64,000 nucleotides of DNA from CAYYAQ01 sp964469555 (GTDB lineage: Bacteria > Planctomycetota > UBA1135 > UBA2386), in the NCBI GenBank assembly GCA_964469555.1, contig CAYYAQ010000001.1, positions 1 through 64,000 of the forward strand, written 5' to 3'. The notes beneath the pieces are model-generated. The model worked only from the letters and a program-made list of their open reading frames with translations. It did no database searches and was not told where the DNA came from. Position numbers and translations under genes: made by a program. Numbering within the stretch: the first letter of the stretch is position 1; the number at the start of each line of letters is the position of its first letter. Below are positions 8,514 through 17,568 of the stretch, piece by piece.

Positions 8514-9665
8514 ATGCCATCGACGACGGAAGTCCTGCTGCTCGGTCCCGGCCCGTCTCCGGTCTCGCGTGACACACTCGCGGCGATGAGCCAACCTCTT
8601 CTTGGGCATCTGGATCCCGAGTTCCTGGCTGTGATGGATCGGGTCCAAACCGATCTTCGCCGGCTGTTTTGCACCGAGAATCCTCTCACCCTTCCGGTGT
8701 CCGGGACAGGGAGCGCGGGGATGGAGATCTGTCTCGCCAACCTCGTAGAGCCGGGTGATCGTGTCGTCATCGGGATCCATGGAGTATTCGGGGGTCGTAT
8801 GAAGGTCCTCGTCGAGCGGCTCGGTGGCGAGGTCGTTGAGGTCACGGCGCCGTTCGGGGAACCATTGGACGCCGACGCGATGATCGCGGCGGTGCGCGGT
8901 GGTCCGACGCGACTCGTCGCGTTCGTGCACGCAGAGACCTCGACTGGGGTGCTGATCGATCCCGCGCCGATCGCCGCCGCCGCCAGGGAGGTCGGGGCAC
9001 TCTGCGTTCTCGACTGTGTCACGAGCCTCGGCGGCACGCGCGTGGACATCGATGGTTGGGGCGTGGACGCGGCGTTCTCGGGTACGCAGAAGTGTTTGTC
9101 GGTCCCGCCGGGACTCTCTCCTGTCACGTTCTCGGACCGAGCCCTCGAGCGCATCGCAGCGCGCGAGCGCCAACCGTCGACATGGTATCTCGACGTGGGT
9201 TTGCTCTCGGGCTACTGGGGCGACGAGCGTGTTTACCACCACACCGCCCCCGTCAGCATGATCTTCGCGTTGCAGTCTGGTCTCCAACAGCTACACGAGG
9301 AGGGTGACGAGGCGCGGTTCGAACGGCACCGCCACGTCGCGGCGGCGCTCTACCGGGGACTCGAGGTACTGGGTCTCGGGTGTCTCGTTCCCGCGGCCTG
9401 GCGCACGCCGATGTTGACAACCGTGGCACTGCCGAGCGATCTCCAAAACGAAGCCGGGCTGCGTGCCGCGATCCGCAGTGAGTATCGGATCGAGGTCGGT
9501 GGCGGCCTGGGGTCGCTCAAGGGCAGGGTCTGGCGGATTGGACTGATGGGCCACGGCGCGCGGGAGAGTTCCGTGACCCGGGTCCTGGTCGCGATCGGCG
9601 AAGTGCTCGCGGGATCCGGGCGCGATGTGGACGTTGCCTCCGCGTTGGCCGCGGCTACTGGTTGA
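8514..9665 (+). CDS. Class V PLP aminotransferase (alanine--glyoxylate / serine--pyruvate type)
   Basis: 383 residues from the ATG at 8514. Motifs of the AGXT family: LLGPGPSPVS at the N-terminus, GHLDPEF, the TGSAGMEICLANLVEPGD helix, HAETSTGV, the cofactor Asp in LDCVTSLGG, and the PLP lysine in FSGTQKCLSVPPG at about residue 192. The C-terminal end GRVWRIGLMGHGA is also typical. It transfers amino groups between alanine or serine and glyoxylate or related oxo-acids in the cytoplasm. Exact substrate cannot be fixed from sequence. It is divergent from the glycerophosphodiesterase gene and convergent with glnA; no operon partner. Confidence 0.92.
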   Translation: MPSTTEVLLLGPGPSPVSRDTLAAMSQPLLGHLDPEFLAVMDRVQTDLRRLFCTENPLTLPVSGTGSAGMEICLANLVEPGDRVVIGIHGVFGGRMKVLVERLGGEVVEVTAPFGEPLDADAMIAAVRGGPTRLVAFVHAETSTGVLIDPAPIAAAAREVGALCVLDCVTSLGGTRVDIDGWGVDAAFSGTQKCLSVPPGLSPVTFSDRALERIAARERQPSTWYLDVGLLSGYWGDERVYHHTAPVSMIFALQSGLQQLHEEGDEARFERHRHVAAALYRGLEVLGLGCLVPAAWRTPMLTTVALPSDLQNEAGLRAAIRSEYRIEVGGGLGSLKGRVWRIGLMGHGARESSVTRVLVAIGEVLAGSGRDVDVASALAAATG

Positions 9666-9865
9666 GATCTTCGTTGACCATGGTCAGGCTGATCTGAGCA
9701 TCGTCTTCACTCTGGAGCCTCGCTTCGTGGGCCTGGAGGTTGTGCGTGTACTGCTGCCCGCTCTCCATCATCGCGGGATAGCGTGCCCAGGGTCGTACGC
9801 GGGCGGGGCGGGTCCTGGTCTGCGCGTGGCCCGGCCATGGCATCGAGGTTTCGGCCCTTGAGCAG

Positions 9866-9895
9866 CACGGGCCCGGAGCTGTGTCCGGGCCCGTG
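9866..9895 (-). terminator. Long GC hairpin downstream of glnA
   Basis: CACGGGCCCGGA (9866-9877) pairs perfectly with TCCGGGCCCGTG (9884-9895) around GCTGTG: a 12-bp stem 46 bases beyond the glnA stop. On the minus strand the flank is not T-rich, so it may act as a factor-assisted terminator or an mRNA-stabilising 3' hairpin. Confidence 0.6.
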
Positions 9896-9941
9896 GGCGG
9901 TTCGACGGATCGCGAGTCCGTGTTTGTCGGAAGACTGGAGA

Positions 9942-11309
9942 CTAGTAGGTGCCGAGGTACCGCTGCAGCTCCCAGTCGTGGACCTGCGCGATGTATTCCG
10001 ACCACTCCCGCCTCTTGGCGGTGATGAAGTGGTCGGCGATGTGCGAGCCGAGCGCGGTGCGGATGACTTCGTCTCTCTCGAGTGCGGTCACGGCTTCGCT
10101 GAGGTCGCCCGGGAGGGTGCCAATCTTGTTGCGTGCCCGCTCGCGAGCGCTCATCGTGTAGATGTTCTTGTTCACTGGCGCCGGCGGCGCGGTCTCGTTC
10201 CTGATGCCGTCGAGACCCGCGCCGAGGGCCGCGGTGAGTGCCAGGTAGGGGTTGCAACTCGGGTCGGGCATGCGCAGTTCCATACGCGTGCCGAGGCCTC
10301 GCCGTTCCGGAATGCGAATCATGGGTGAGCGGTTGCGCATGCTCCAGGCGATGTGCGTCGGTGCCTCGTAGCCCGGCACCAAGCGCTTGAAGCTGTTCAC
10401 TGTCGGATTCGTTACTGCACAGAGTGCCCGCGCGTGCTCCATGATGCCGCCGATGAAGTGCAGCGCCATCTGGCTCAGCTCCCATTCGGCGTCTGCGTCG
10501 TGGAACAGGTTCGTCTGTCCGTCCGAACTGAATAGGGACAAGTGAATGTGCATGCCGGATCCGTTGATGCCGAAGATCGGCTTCGGCATGAACGTCGCGT
10601 GCAGCCCGAAGTCTCTCGCGACACGGCGAACTACGTACTTGAACGTGGTGAGGTTGTCCGCGGTGTGGACTGCGTTGCCGTAGCGGAAATCGATCTCGTG
10701 CTGACCCGGCGCCACCTCGTGATGCGATGCTTCGACTTCGAGTCCCATCGTGTTGAGGTCGTTTGTGATCTCGCACCGCGCGATCTCCGCGTTGTCGAGC
10801 GGCGCGGCGTCGAAGTAGCCGGCGTTGTCGTTCGTGATCGTCGTCATCTCGCCGTCTTCGCCGCGTTCGAACAGGAAGAACTCGGCTTCCGGTCCTGCAG
10901 TGAGTTGCGTGTCGATCGCGCGAGCTTCGTCCATCATGCGGATCAACGCCTGGCGGGGGCAGCCATCGAACGGCGATCCGTCGGGCTGGCGCACGTTACA
11001 GATTATCCGTGCCGCCTTGCCATGGCCGCCGTTGTCCCACGGGTATACGCGGAAGGTGTCGAAGTCCGGGTGGAGGAGCATGTCGCTCTCTTCGATCCGC
11101 ACGAATCCTTCGATCGACGAGCCGTCGAACATCAGGTCGCCGTCGAGGGCCTTGTCGAACTGGGACGTTGGCACCTCGATGTTCTTGTTCTGGCCGAGGA
11201 TGTCCGTGAAGTTCATTCGCAGGAACTTGACGTTCTCCTTCGCAAGGAGGTCGGCGACCTCCTCGCGGGTGTAGGTCGAATGGATCTGTGGGCTTTCAAC
11301 GCTGGTCAT
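9942..11309 (-). CDS. glnA: Glutamine synthetase, type I
   Basis: ATP-dependent synthesis of glutamine from glutamate and ammonia; cytoplasmic dodecamer. 455 residues from the ATG at 11309; a 32-codon upstream extension lacks homology. Signatures include FDGSSIEGFVRI, the GPEAEFFLFE metal-binding segment, HHEVAPGQHEIDFRY, the NGSGMHIHLSL ATP region, NRSPMIRIPERRG and RMPDPSCNPYLALTAAL. The region after NIYTMS lacks the NLYDLP adenylylation-site motif, so this resembles the shorter GSI-alpha class controlled by feedback and not by adenylyltransferase. A large hairpin follows its 3' end. No nitrogen regulatory gene is adjacent. Confidence 0.97.
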   Translation of the reverse strand: MTSVESPQIHSTYTREEVADLLAKENVKFLRMNFTDILGQNKNIEVPTSQFDKALDGDLMFDGSSIEGFVRIEESDMLLHPDFDTFRVYPWDNGGHGKAARIICNVRQPDGSPFDGCPRQALIRMMDEARAIDTQLTAGPEAEFFLFERGEDGEMTTITNDNAGYFDAAPLDNAEIARCEITNDLNTMGLEVEASHHEVAPGQHEIDFRYGNAVHTADNLTTFKYVVRRVARDFGLHATFMPKPIFGINGSGMHIHLSLFSSDGQTNLFHDADAEWELSQMALHFIGGIMEHARALCAVTNPTVNSFKRLVPGYEAPTHIAWSMRNRSPMIRIPERRGLGTRMELRMPDPSCNPYLALTAALGAGLDGIRNETAPPAPVNKNIYTMSARERARNKIGTLPGDLSEAVTALERDEVIRTALGSHIADHFITAKRREWSEYIAQVHDWELQRYLGTY

Positions 11310-11667
11310 GCACTTGGCCTCGTTCGTTGGGGGGGGAGTTGAGGTCGGGGGGCGGGCCGGTCCCGCGCCCCTTGAAGACACTAGCACAGGTTTGGAGCGG
11401 TGCATCCGGACAAGTGCAGAATGTGCGGCTCTGGACTGTCACTTCGCGAGTTTTTGCCATCCAGAAGTGACTCAAGGGAAGAATTAGTGCGCAATGTGCA
11501 GGATCTTGGCGTTGTCTGGCAATACGTCAGAGCGTATTCACACGGGTTTTCCACAGTGAAGAAGCCTGGGGAGAGTCGCTCCCGCGGGCTGTTGGAGCCT
11601 CCTCCCGGTCCGGTGCCGTCGTGGGGAAAACTGTGGCTGCGCCGATCGGCTGAGCTACGTTGCGGCC
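11310..11667. promoter_or_regulatory. Divergent promoter region between glnA and gmhA
   Basis: 358 bases without an acceptable gene. The middle (about 11440-11560) is noticeably less GC-rich than the surroundings (TTTTTGCC, AAGAATTAGTG, TATTCACACGGG), as expected for promoters reading outward. No clear sigma-54 or operator motif was found. Confidence 0.45.
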
Positions 11668-12240
11668 ATGGATCCTGCGACGTTCGAAAACGCCATCCGC
11701 GAGAGCATCGCGACGAAGCAGCGTCTCCTCGATACCTGTCTGCCCGAGATCGAGGAATTCTGCCGGCGTGCAATCAAGACGATCGCCGCGGGCGGCAAGC
11801 TCCTCTTTTGCGGCAACGGCGGATCCTCGTGCGACGCCGCCCACGCGGCGGGTGAACTCGTCGGGTGGTTCGAGAAGTACGATCGAAAGGGATACGCGGC
11901 CATCGCGCTGGGTCACGAAATCCCGACGGTGACCGCGATCGGCAACGACAAGGGCTTCGAGTTCATCTTCGCGCGGCAGGTTCACGCGATCGGTAACGCG
12001 CAGGACATGCTGATCGGCATCTCCACTTCGGGAGGATCGAAGAACGTGGTCTGCGCCATTGAGGCGGCGCGTGAGGTCGGCATGTCGGTCGGTGTTCTCG
12101 TTTCGTCGCGCTCGGGACCGATGGCTGAACTCGCGGACGTCGCCATTCGCGTGCCGTCGGACAACACCGCTCGGATCCAGGAGAGCCACCTCCTGTGCGT
12201 GCACATGTTGTGCGCGGCTATCGAAGAAGCGATGGGATAG
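11668..12240 (+). CDS. gmhA: Phosphoheptose isomerase (SIS domain)
   Basis: 190 residues from the ATG at 11668. Isomerises sedoheptulose-7-phosphate to D-glycero-D-manno-heptose-7-phosphate, the first step of ADP-heptose synthesis for LPS core. Motifs: KLLFCGNGGSSCDAAHAAGE (sugar-phosphate loop), ALGHEIPTVTAIGND, DMLIGISTSGGSKNV and the C-terminal QESHLLCVHMLCAAIEEAM helix carrying the metal-site Gln and His. Length is normal. Other heptose genes (hldE, hldD) are not in the window, though a GT9 heptosyltransferase-like gene is at 54469. It converges with the next gene. Confidence 0.93.
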   Translation: MDPATFENAIRESIATKQRLLDTCLPEIEEFCRRAIKTIAAGGKLLFCGNGGSSCDAAHAAGELVGWFEKYDRKGYAAIALGHEIPTVTAIGNDKGFEFIFARQVHAIGNAQDMLIGISTSGGSKNVVCAIEAAREVGMSVGVLVSSRSGPMAELADVAIRVPSDNTARIQESHLLCVHMLCAAIEEAMG

Positions 12241-12265
12241 CTGACCTCGGCGAGATGCTGCGAAG

Positions 12266-13045
12266 CTACCGGCCCTTCTTGGGCGGCTTCGGTTCCTTGA
12301 GCTTCTTCTTCGTCAGCTGATTCAGTCGTGCGCCGAACGGGTTGTTCGGTGGGGTCACGCCGGGCCGGGGACTGCTGATCCGGATGTTCAGCACTTTGAC
12401 GAATACGCCGGGGTGATTTCGACAGGGGACCATCGCACCAGCACGGATGGAATCCTCTTGGTTCATGGCGGCCCGTAGAACGTCGTGCGGCATGCTCTTC
12501 TTCCCGATGACCTTCGCCCGCCCGGCCCGCGGCATGTACATCCCCATCGCGCGATTACTAAACGCCCTGTTGCCGACCTGCCGCGTCAGAACGAGCATCT
12601 CCTCCAGGTCGATCAGGGCGCGCTTGCTGACCACGACGCACAGACTCATAGTCTCTCTCGAGTCCGGGACGTACCACGACTGCGCCTTTGTGTCCCACGT
12701 ACCCGGCAGTTCGTGTTGTCCAGCCGCGAAGAAGTTCATCCGATCGTCCGCACCGAGGTGGTCCGTGCCGAGGAAGTCGGTCGGGTAGTAGCAGACCGCG
12801 CCGCGTTCGTAGTCGAACGACACGACGTACACGTACCCGGAGAATGGCATGTCGATGCGAAGGGTCATCGCGTCGAACATCGCGACCTCGTCGAATGGCG
12901 CCAGTTCGACCCTGTCCTCGCCAAACGCGAAAGTCGCGACCGGTCGATCATCCCAGGAGACGACTGCCGCGAGAGCCAGCGCTGTTGTCACGGCTGCGGA
13001 CACGAACAAGGCACGCAGACCTCTGGGGTGGGTGTTCTCGGACAT
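12266..13045 (-). CDS. Membrane-anchored protein, DUF4384-like
   Basis: 259 residues from an ATG at 13045. An N-terminal hydrophobic segment (LFVSAAVTTALALAAVV, residues 13-29) is a signal anchor. The following part resembles the DUF4384 beta-domain: LRIDMPFSGYVYVVSFDYE, then AVCYYPTDFLGTDHL. The C-terminal 35 residues are Lys/Pro-rich and probably disordered. Function unknown. It lies 32 bases downstream of the SLC13 permease gene on the same strand and may be cotranscribed with it. The DUF4384 assignment rests on pattern only. Confidence 0.65.
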   Translation of the reverse strand: MSENTHPRGLRALFVSAAVTTALALAAVVSWDDRPVATFAFGEDRVELAPFDEVAMFDAMTLRIDMPFSGYVYVVSFDYERGAVCYYPTDFLGTDHLGADDRMNFFAAGQHELPGTWDTKAQSWYVPDSRETMSLCVVVSKRALIDLEEMLVLTRQVGNRAFSNRAMGMYMPRAGRAKVIGKKSMPHDVLRAAMNQEDSIRAGAMVPCRNHPGVFVKVLNIRISSPRPGVTPPNNPFGARLNQLTKKKLKEPKPPKKGR

Positions 13046-13077
13046 GTGCTAAGCCTGGTTGCGCGCGGTGGCCTCGA

Positions 13078-14862
13078 TCAGAGCGGCCAGAACTGGGGGA
13101 TGACGAAGAATGCGACCGTCCCCATCAGGAGGTCCATGGGGAGACCGACCTTCACGAAGTCCTTGAATCGGTATCCGCCCGGTCCGAACACAAGCAGATT
13201 GGTCTGATAGCCGAGAGGATTGGCGAAGCAGCAACTCGCCCCGAACACGACGGCCATGATCAGCGGCCTTTCGTCGATATTCGCCGCATGTCCGATCGCA
13301 AGTGCGACGGGTGTGAGGATTATTGCAACAGCGTTGTTGGTGACGATCTCCGTGAGGATGATCGTCGTCAGCAGGAGACCGCCGAAGATCACCATCGGCC
13401 CTGATGGCCCGAGGCTGTCGTTCACCGTCGTGCCGATCAACGTGTTGAATTCCGAGGCGTCGGCGGCGGCGCTGAGCGCGAGCGTCCCCGCGATGAAGGC
13501 GAGCACCGCCCAGTTCACCGCGTGGTGGGCTTGTTTCGAGCTGAGGCACCCGCTGAGCACCATCGCCAGGGCACCGCTCAGCGCGGCGATCGGGATGTCC
13601 ACGATCCCGGTGATGAACATCGCGACCACGGCGGCGAGGATCGCGAACGATAGCGTCGCCTTGTGCGTGTTGTAGATGCTGTTGTTGATCCCTTCGATCA
13701 AGTGAAAGTCGTTCGAGCGGCGGATCGAAGACTTGCTGCGATCGTCGCCGAACGCGAGGAGGACGTCACCGTGCCCCAGGTGCAGATCCGCGTAGCGTTC
13801 GCGCAGGTGCTTGCCGCCGCGCAGCACCCCCGCGACCGCCGCGCCGTGCTCGTCCTTGATCCGCAGGCTGCCGACCTTCTTTCCGACCTTGCCCGACGCT
13901 GGGGTCAGGGCGAGCTCGAAGAACGTCATCGTCCGCGGGTCGTAGTGGTCGACCTCGGTGCTGTCCGACTTCGACTCCCGCTTCAGCGCGGTGAGACCCT
14001 GGACCCCGCCCCGGATCATGAGTGCATCGCCTTCCTTGACCTTGAGGTTGCCGAACGGCGGCATGTGCAGGCGCTCGCGCCGGACCAACATGACGGGACG
14101 GGTACCCTCGGATTCAGTGACCTGTCCGATGTCCTGGACCGGTACGCTGACGAGGGGGCTACCGGCCCCGACCGTGACCTCGGTGACGAACTCGCGGATG
14201 TCCGCCGCGCCCGCCTGGGTCGCGAGGGAGGGGGTGTTTGGCAGGAGGTGCCGACCGAAGGCCGCGAGATAGAGTATGCCGCAACCGGCGAAGATCGCGC
14301 CCGCGGGCGCCATCTCGAACATCGTCAGCGTGAACCCGGTCTCGCCGTTGGCCTTGGCTTCGTCGAGCACGCCCTTCACGAGGATGTTCGTCGAAGTGCC
14401 CACGAGCGTGCACATGCCGCCGAGGATCGAGGCGTACGAGAGGGGGATGAGCAGCTTGGAAGGATTGACCTTTGTGTCGCGGCAGATGCTCGTGATCACC
14501 GGGAGGAATGTCACGACGACGAGAGTGTTGTTGACGAAGGCGGACAGGACAGCGGCCATCACCATGATCAACAACAACAGCGTCAGTTCGTTTCCGCCGG
14601 TGCGGTGGAGGATCTTGTCCGCCAGCATCGACGCGGCACCAGTGCGCAGGAATCCCTCGCCCACGATGAACAGAGCCGCCACCGTGATCACGGCGGGGTT
14701 CGCGAGGCCCTGGATCGCCGTGCGCCCGTCGATCAGGTCCGGCCACGCTGCCATCGCGATGATCATCCCGATTCCGACCATGCTCATCGGAACTTTGTCA
14801 AACGCGAGCAGCACGATTGCCGCGATGGCGATGGTCAGAATGTAGACGTGGGTGAGGTCCAT
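13078..14862 (-). CDS. SLC13-family permease with RCK/TrkA-C domains
   Basis: 594 residues, start ATG at 14862. Two membrane halves (residues about 1-190 and 390-594) carry long hydrophobic helices and the SLC13/DASS signatures: ASILGGMCTLVGTSTNILV, FVNNTLVVVTFLP and TNNAVAIILTPVALAIG. Between them are two soluble RCK-C-like segments (about 200-280 and 290-370: PPFGNLKVKEGDALMIRGG, LRERYADLHLGHGDVLLAFG). Such proteins move di/tricarboxylates, sulfate or other anions with sodium across the inner membrane. Substrate cannot be told from sequence. First gene of a likely two-gene unit with 12266-13045. Confidence 0.9.
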   Translation of the reverse strand: MDLTHVYILTIAIAAIVLLAFDKVPMSMVGIGMIIAMAAWPDLIDGRTAIQGLANPAVITVAALFIVGEGFLRTGAASMLADKILHRTGGNELTLLLLIMVMAAVLSAFVNNTLVVVTFLPVITSICRDTKVNPSKLLIPLSYASILGGMCTLVGTSTNILVKGVLDEAKANGETGFTLTMFEMAPAGAIFAGCGILYLAAFGRHLLPNTPSLATQAGAADIREFVTEVTVGAGSPLVSVPVQDIGQVTESEGTRPVMLVRRERLHMPPFGNLKVKEGDALMIRGGVQGLTALKRESKSDSTEVDHYDPRTMTFFELALTPASGKVGKKVGSLRIKDEHGAAVAGVLRGGKHLRERYADLHLGHGDVLLAFGDDRSKSSIRRSNDFHLIEGINNSIYNTHKATLSFAILAAVVAMFITGIVDIPIAALSGALAMVLSGCLSSKQAHHAVNWAVLAFIAGTLALSAAADASEFNTLIGTTVNDSLGPSGPMVIFGGLLLTTIILTEIVTNNAVAIILTPVALAIGHAANIDERPLIMAVVFGASCCFANPLGYQTNLLVFGPGGYRFKDFVKVGLPMDLLMGTVAFFVIPQFWPL

Positions 14863-14886
14863 GCTGGGGCAGACTTGTGGTCTCGG

Positions 14887-15621
14887 CTACTCCGTCCGGT
14901 GTACCCTCGTGGCAGTGCTCTGGTCGGTGGCGAGCAGAAGCATGTTGTCGATGTTGACGTGCGCCGGTCGCGACAACGCGAACTCGACGCACTCGGCGAC
15001 GTCTTCGGGTTTCAATGGTCGTGTGTTGGCGTATGGCACCGCCGCGCGCTTCGCGTCGCCGCGGAAGCGAACGAGGCTGAATTCCGACTCGACCAGACCA
15101 GGATTGACGCTCGTGACGCGAATGCCGGTGCCGTGCACCTCGATGCGGATGCCCTCGGTGATGGCGTCCAGGGCACGCTTCGTGGCGCAGTACACGCTGC
15201 CCCGCTCGTATGTGTCCCGGCCCGCGACCGATCCGATCATCACCACGTGTCCTGACCCGCACTCGAGCATCTTCGGCAGGATGCGTCGCGTCATGTTGAG
15301 GACGCCCATGACGTTCGTCTCCATCATCTCGCGCCATGCCACGCCGTCGGCTTCGGCGATCAGTTCGAGACCGCGCGCGAGTCCAGCGTTGTTGATCAGC
15401 ACGTCCACCGGACCGTTTGCGTCGATCGACGCGGCGATGAAGGCCTCGACGGAATCTTCGTCTGTCACGTCGAGGCTGTGATGGAAGGCTCCAGGAACGA
15501 CTCCGGCGAGGCGCTCGGTGCGGCGGGCGCCCAGCGACAGGCGCGTGTCCGGTCCGGCGAGTTTCTTCGCGATGGCGGCGCCGATTCCCGCGCTCGCGCC
15601 CGTGATCAGGATGTGCTCCAT
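14887..15621 (-). CDS. Short-chain dehydrogenase/reductase, YdfG-like
   Basis: 244 residues from the ATG at 15621. Classical SDR: cofactor motif TGASAGIGAAIAKKL at residues 7-21, NNAG at about 86, the active-site Ser in MIGSVAGRD, and the YCATKRALDAIT Tyr-x3-Lys pair. The Arg-rich segment after the second strand (GARRTERL) favours NADPH. The C-terminal NIDNMLLLATDQS matches YdfG-type enzymes acting on 3-hydroxy acids or serine-like substrates. Substrate is uncertain. It lies 24 bases upstream of the SLC13 gene on the same strand, so cotranscription is possible. Confidence 0.9.
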   Translation of the reverse strand: MEHILITGASAGIGAAIAKKLAGPDTRLSLGARRTERLAGVVPGAFHHSLDVTDEDSVEAFIAASIDANGPVDVLINNAGLARGLELIAEADGVAWREMMETNVMGVLNMTRRILPKMLECGSGHVVMIGSVAGRDTYERGSVYCATKRALDAITEGIRIEVHGTGIRVTSVNPGLVESEFSLVRFRGDAKRAAVPYANTRPLKPEDVAECVEFALSRPAHVNIDNMLLLATDQSTATRVHRTE

Positions 15622-15696
15622 GGCGAACGAAATCCTACCGTCCTGATCCCCGCGAACGTCGTGTGGATTCCCCGAACCCGTGGTGAGAAGAGCGGC

Positions 15697-16452
15697 CTAG
15701 CCGAAGATCCGGAACGCGAGCCGCGCCAGCACCGCGACGCAGATTCCGATCACGACAATCCGCACGGCTCCGTGACCCTTCTTCACGGACCAGCGGCTCG
15801 CGAGGAAGCTGCCAACTCCCGCGCCCGCGGCGAGAATCAGCGCGGGCTCCCAAGTGATCTTGCTCTGGATCGCCAGCGTCACGTTGCTCGTCGTCGCCGA
15901 CACGAGCACGAAGACCATCTTCGCGGAGTTGATCCTCACGAGATCGCGGCTGTGAACCATCGACAGGATGAAGATCGAGACCAGTCCCGTCGCGACCTGG
16001 ACGAATCCCATGTGGGCGCCGAGCCAGGAGAACAGCAGCAGCAGCAGCCAGATCGACGTCTCCTTCCGGCCACCCCGAGGTTCTCCGCCCGTCTTGTTCG
16101 CGATGGACTGGCCCAACACGAGCAGCAGCACGGCGGCCAGGATCAGCTGGAAGAGAGTCGCGAACTCGGGGCGGACCATGAGCGAGCCGAGCACGGCGCC
16201 GGGCACCGTCAGCAGGGCGTAGCCCCACATTCGCGCTGGGATCACCTGCTTCTTGGAGAGGAACCCGATCAATCCGCCGAGGCCGATCGCCAACGCCGAC
16301 GGTCGGATGGCGGCGTTGGCTTCCATGGCGTCCATGCCCAGCAGCCAATCGAACGTGATCAACCCGAGAGCACCCGCCGCGCCCGCGAGGTTGTTGATCC
16401 ACCCCAGCGCGAGGCCGGTTCCGAGGATCAGGAGTGCGGCGTGGAGTTCCAA
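15697..16452 (-). CDS. TauE/SafE-family (sulfite exporter-like) permease
   Basis: 251 residues. The start is a TTG at 16452, supported by AGGGAGG about 8 bases upstream. Around eight hydrophobic helices are visible. Family features include an N-terminal GWINNLAGAAGALGLITFD loop, a central PARMWGYALLTVPGAVLGSL segment, and a repeat of the pattern in the second half (WLGAHMGFVQVATGLVSIF, EPALILAAGAGVGSFLASRW). TauE/SafE proteins export organosulfur or sulfonate compounds, or act in other anion transport, across the inner membrane. Substrate unknown. It is 24 bases downstream of mdh on the same strand. Confidence 0.85.
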   Translation of the reverse strand: MELHAALLILGTGLALGWINNLAGAAGALGLITFDWLLGMDAMEANAAIRPSALAIGLGGLIGFLSKKQVIPARMWGYALLTVPGAVLGSLMVRPEFATLFQLILAAVLLLVLGQSIANKTGGEPRGGRKETSIWLLLLLFSWLGAHMGFVQVATGLVSIFILSMVHSRDLVRINSAKMVFVLVSATTSNVTLAIQSKITWEPALILAAGAGVGSFLASRWSVKKGHGAVRIVVIGICVAVLARLAFRIFG

Positions 16453-16476
16453 GCTGGTGACCTCCCTGACATCTCA

Positions 16477-17463
16477 CTAGTTGAGGAGGTCTGACACGAC
16501 CGATCTCTCCTCCGACAACTCTGCCACGGTGGCGTTGATCTTCCCGCGGGCGAACTCGTCGACTTCGAGACCCTGCACGATCGACCAGTTTCCCTGGCCG
16601 TCGGTGGTGCACGGGAACGAGCTGATCAACCCTTCAGCTACCCCGTAGCTGCCGTCGGAGAGCACGCAGATCGAGGTGAAGGACCCCTCTGCCGTCGGGT
16701 GGTAGAGATCGTGGGCGTGATCCAGCGCTGCGTTCGCGGCGGAGAACGCCGAAGATGACCCTCGAGCCTTGATCACCGCGGCCCCTCGCTGCTGCACGGT
16801 CGTGATGAAGTCCCCGCGGAGCCAGGCGTCATCGCCGATGGCCTCGACCGCCGGTCGACCGTCGATCGTCGCGTGATTCCAGTCCGGGAACTGCGTGGCG
16901 CTGTGGTTGCCCCAGATCGCGACGTTGTTCACCTTGCTCCAGTGCGCGCCCGACTTTCCGGCCAGTTGCGCCTCGGCGCGATTCTGGTCGAGTCGGGTCA
17001 TCGCCGTGAACCGGTCGTTCGGCACGTCCGGCGCGTTGTGCATCGCGATCAGGCAATTCGTGTTGCAAGGGTTGCCGACGACGACGACGCGCACATCCGG
17101 TCCGGCGTGGTTGCTGATGGCCTTCCCCTGGCCTGTGAAGATCGGACCGTTCTCCCGGATCAGGTCCGAGCGTTCCATGCCCTTGCCCCGCGGCTTGCTG
17201 CCGATCAGGAGGATCAGGTCTGCGTCCTTGAATGCAACGCCCGGGTCGTCGGTGCACGTCACGCTCGAAAGGAGCGGGAAAGCGCAGTCCTCGAGCTCCA
17301 TCCTGACCCCTTCGAGTGTCGGTAGAACCGGCGGGATCTCGAGGAGTTGGAGGTGGACAGGCGTGTCGGCGCCGAAGATCGCACCGGCGGCGATGCGAGG
17401 GAGGATGGCGTATCCAATGTTGCCGGCGGCACCGGTGATCGCCACGCGCTTGGTTGGGTTCAT
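16477..17463 (-). CDS. mdh: Malate dehydrogenase (NAD)
   Basis: 328 residues from ATG 17463; a TTG four codons upstream is a less likely start. Oxidises malate to oxaloacetate in the TCA cycle. It is of the YnfL/cytosolic type: N-terminal ITGAAGNIGYAILPRIA cofactor loop, GSKPRGKGMERSDLI substrate loop with Arg residues, VVVGNPCNTNCLIAMHNAPD, MTRLDQNRAEAQLA, and the catalytic His in IWGNHSATQFPD. Length is standard. TauE/SafE follows it. No other TCA enzymes are in the neighbourhood. Confidence 0.96.
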   Translation of the reverse strand: MNPTKRVAITGAAGNIGYAILPRIAAGAIFGADTPVHLQLLEIPPVLPTLEGVRMELEDCAFPLLSSVTCTDDPGVAFKDADLILLIGSKPRGKGMERSDLIRENGPIFTGQGKAISNHAGPDVRVVVVGNPCNTNCLIAMHNAPDVPNDRFTAMTRLDQNRAEAQLAGKSGAHWSKVNNVAIWGNHSATQFPDWNHATIDGRPAVEAIGDDAWLRGDFITTVQQRGAAVIKARGSSSAFSAANAALDHAHDLYHPTAEGSFTSICVLSDGSYGVAEGLISSFPCTTDGQGNWSIVQGLEVDEFARGKINATVAELSEERSVVSDLLN

Positions 17464-17568
17464 GTGGGCATTCAAACACGTTCCCGCTTGGGATCAAGAC
17501 CGCTGAGTCGGACTATTCAGAGGTGCCGTTGCCGGACAAACCGAAGTCGTTCGCCCGCAAGCGCGGCG

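Noticed and set aside
11400..11590. Plus-strand frame beginning with a CRMC motif upstream of gmhA
   Set aside because: Only one Cys pair, no partner pair for a zinc ribbon, and the frame then runs into the gmhA region in the wrong phase; read as promoter region.
13663..15255. Plus-strand open frame of about 530 codons
   Set aside because: Runs antisense to the SLC13 and SDR genes, whose family motifs are unmistakable; its own translation is Arg/Asp/His-rich with no pattern.
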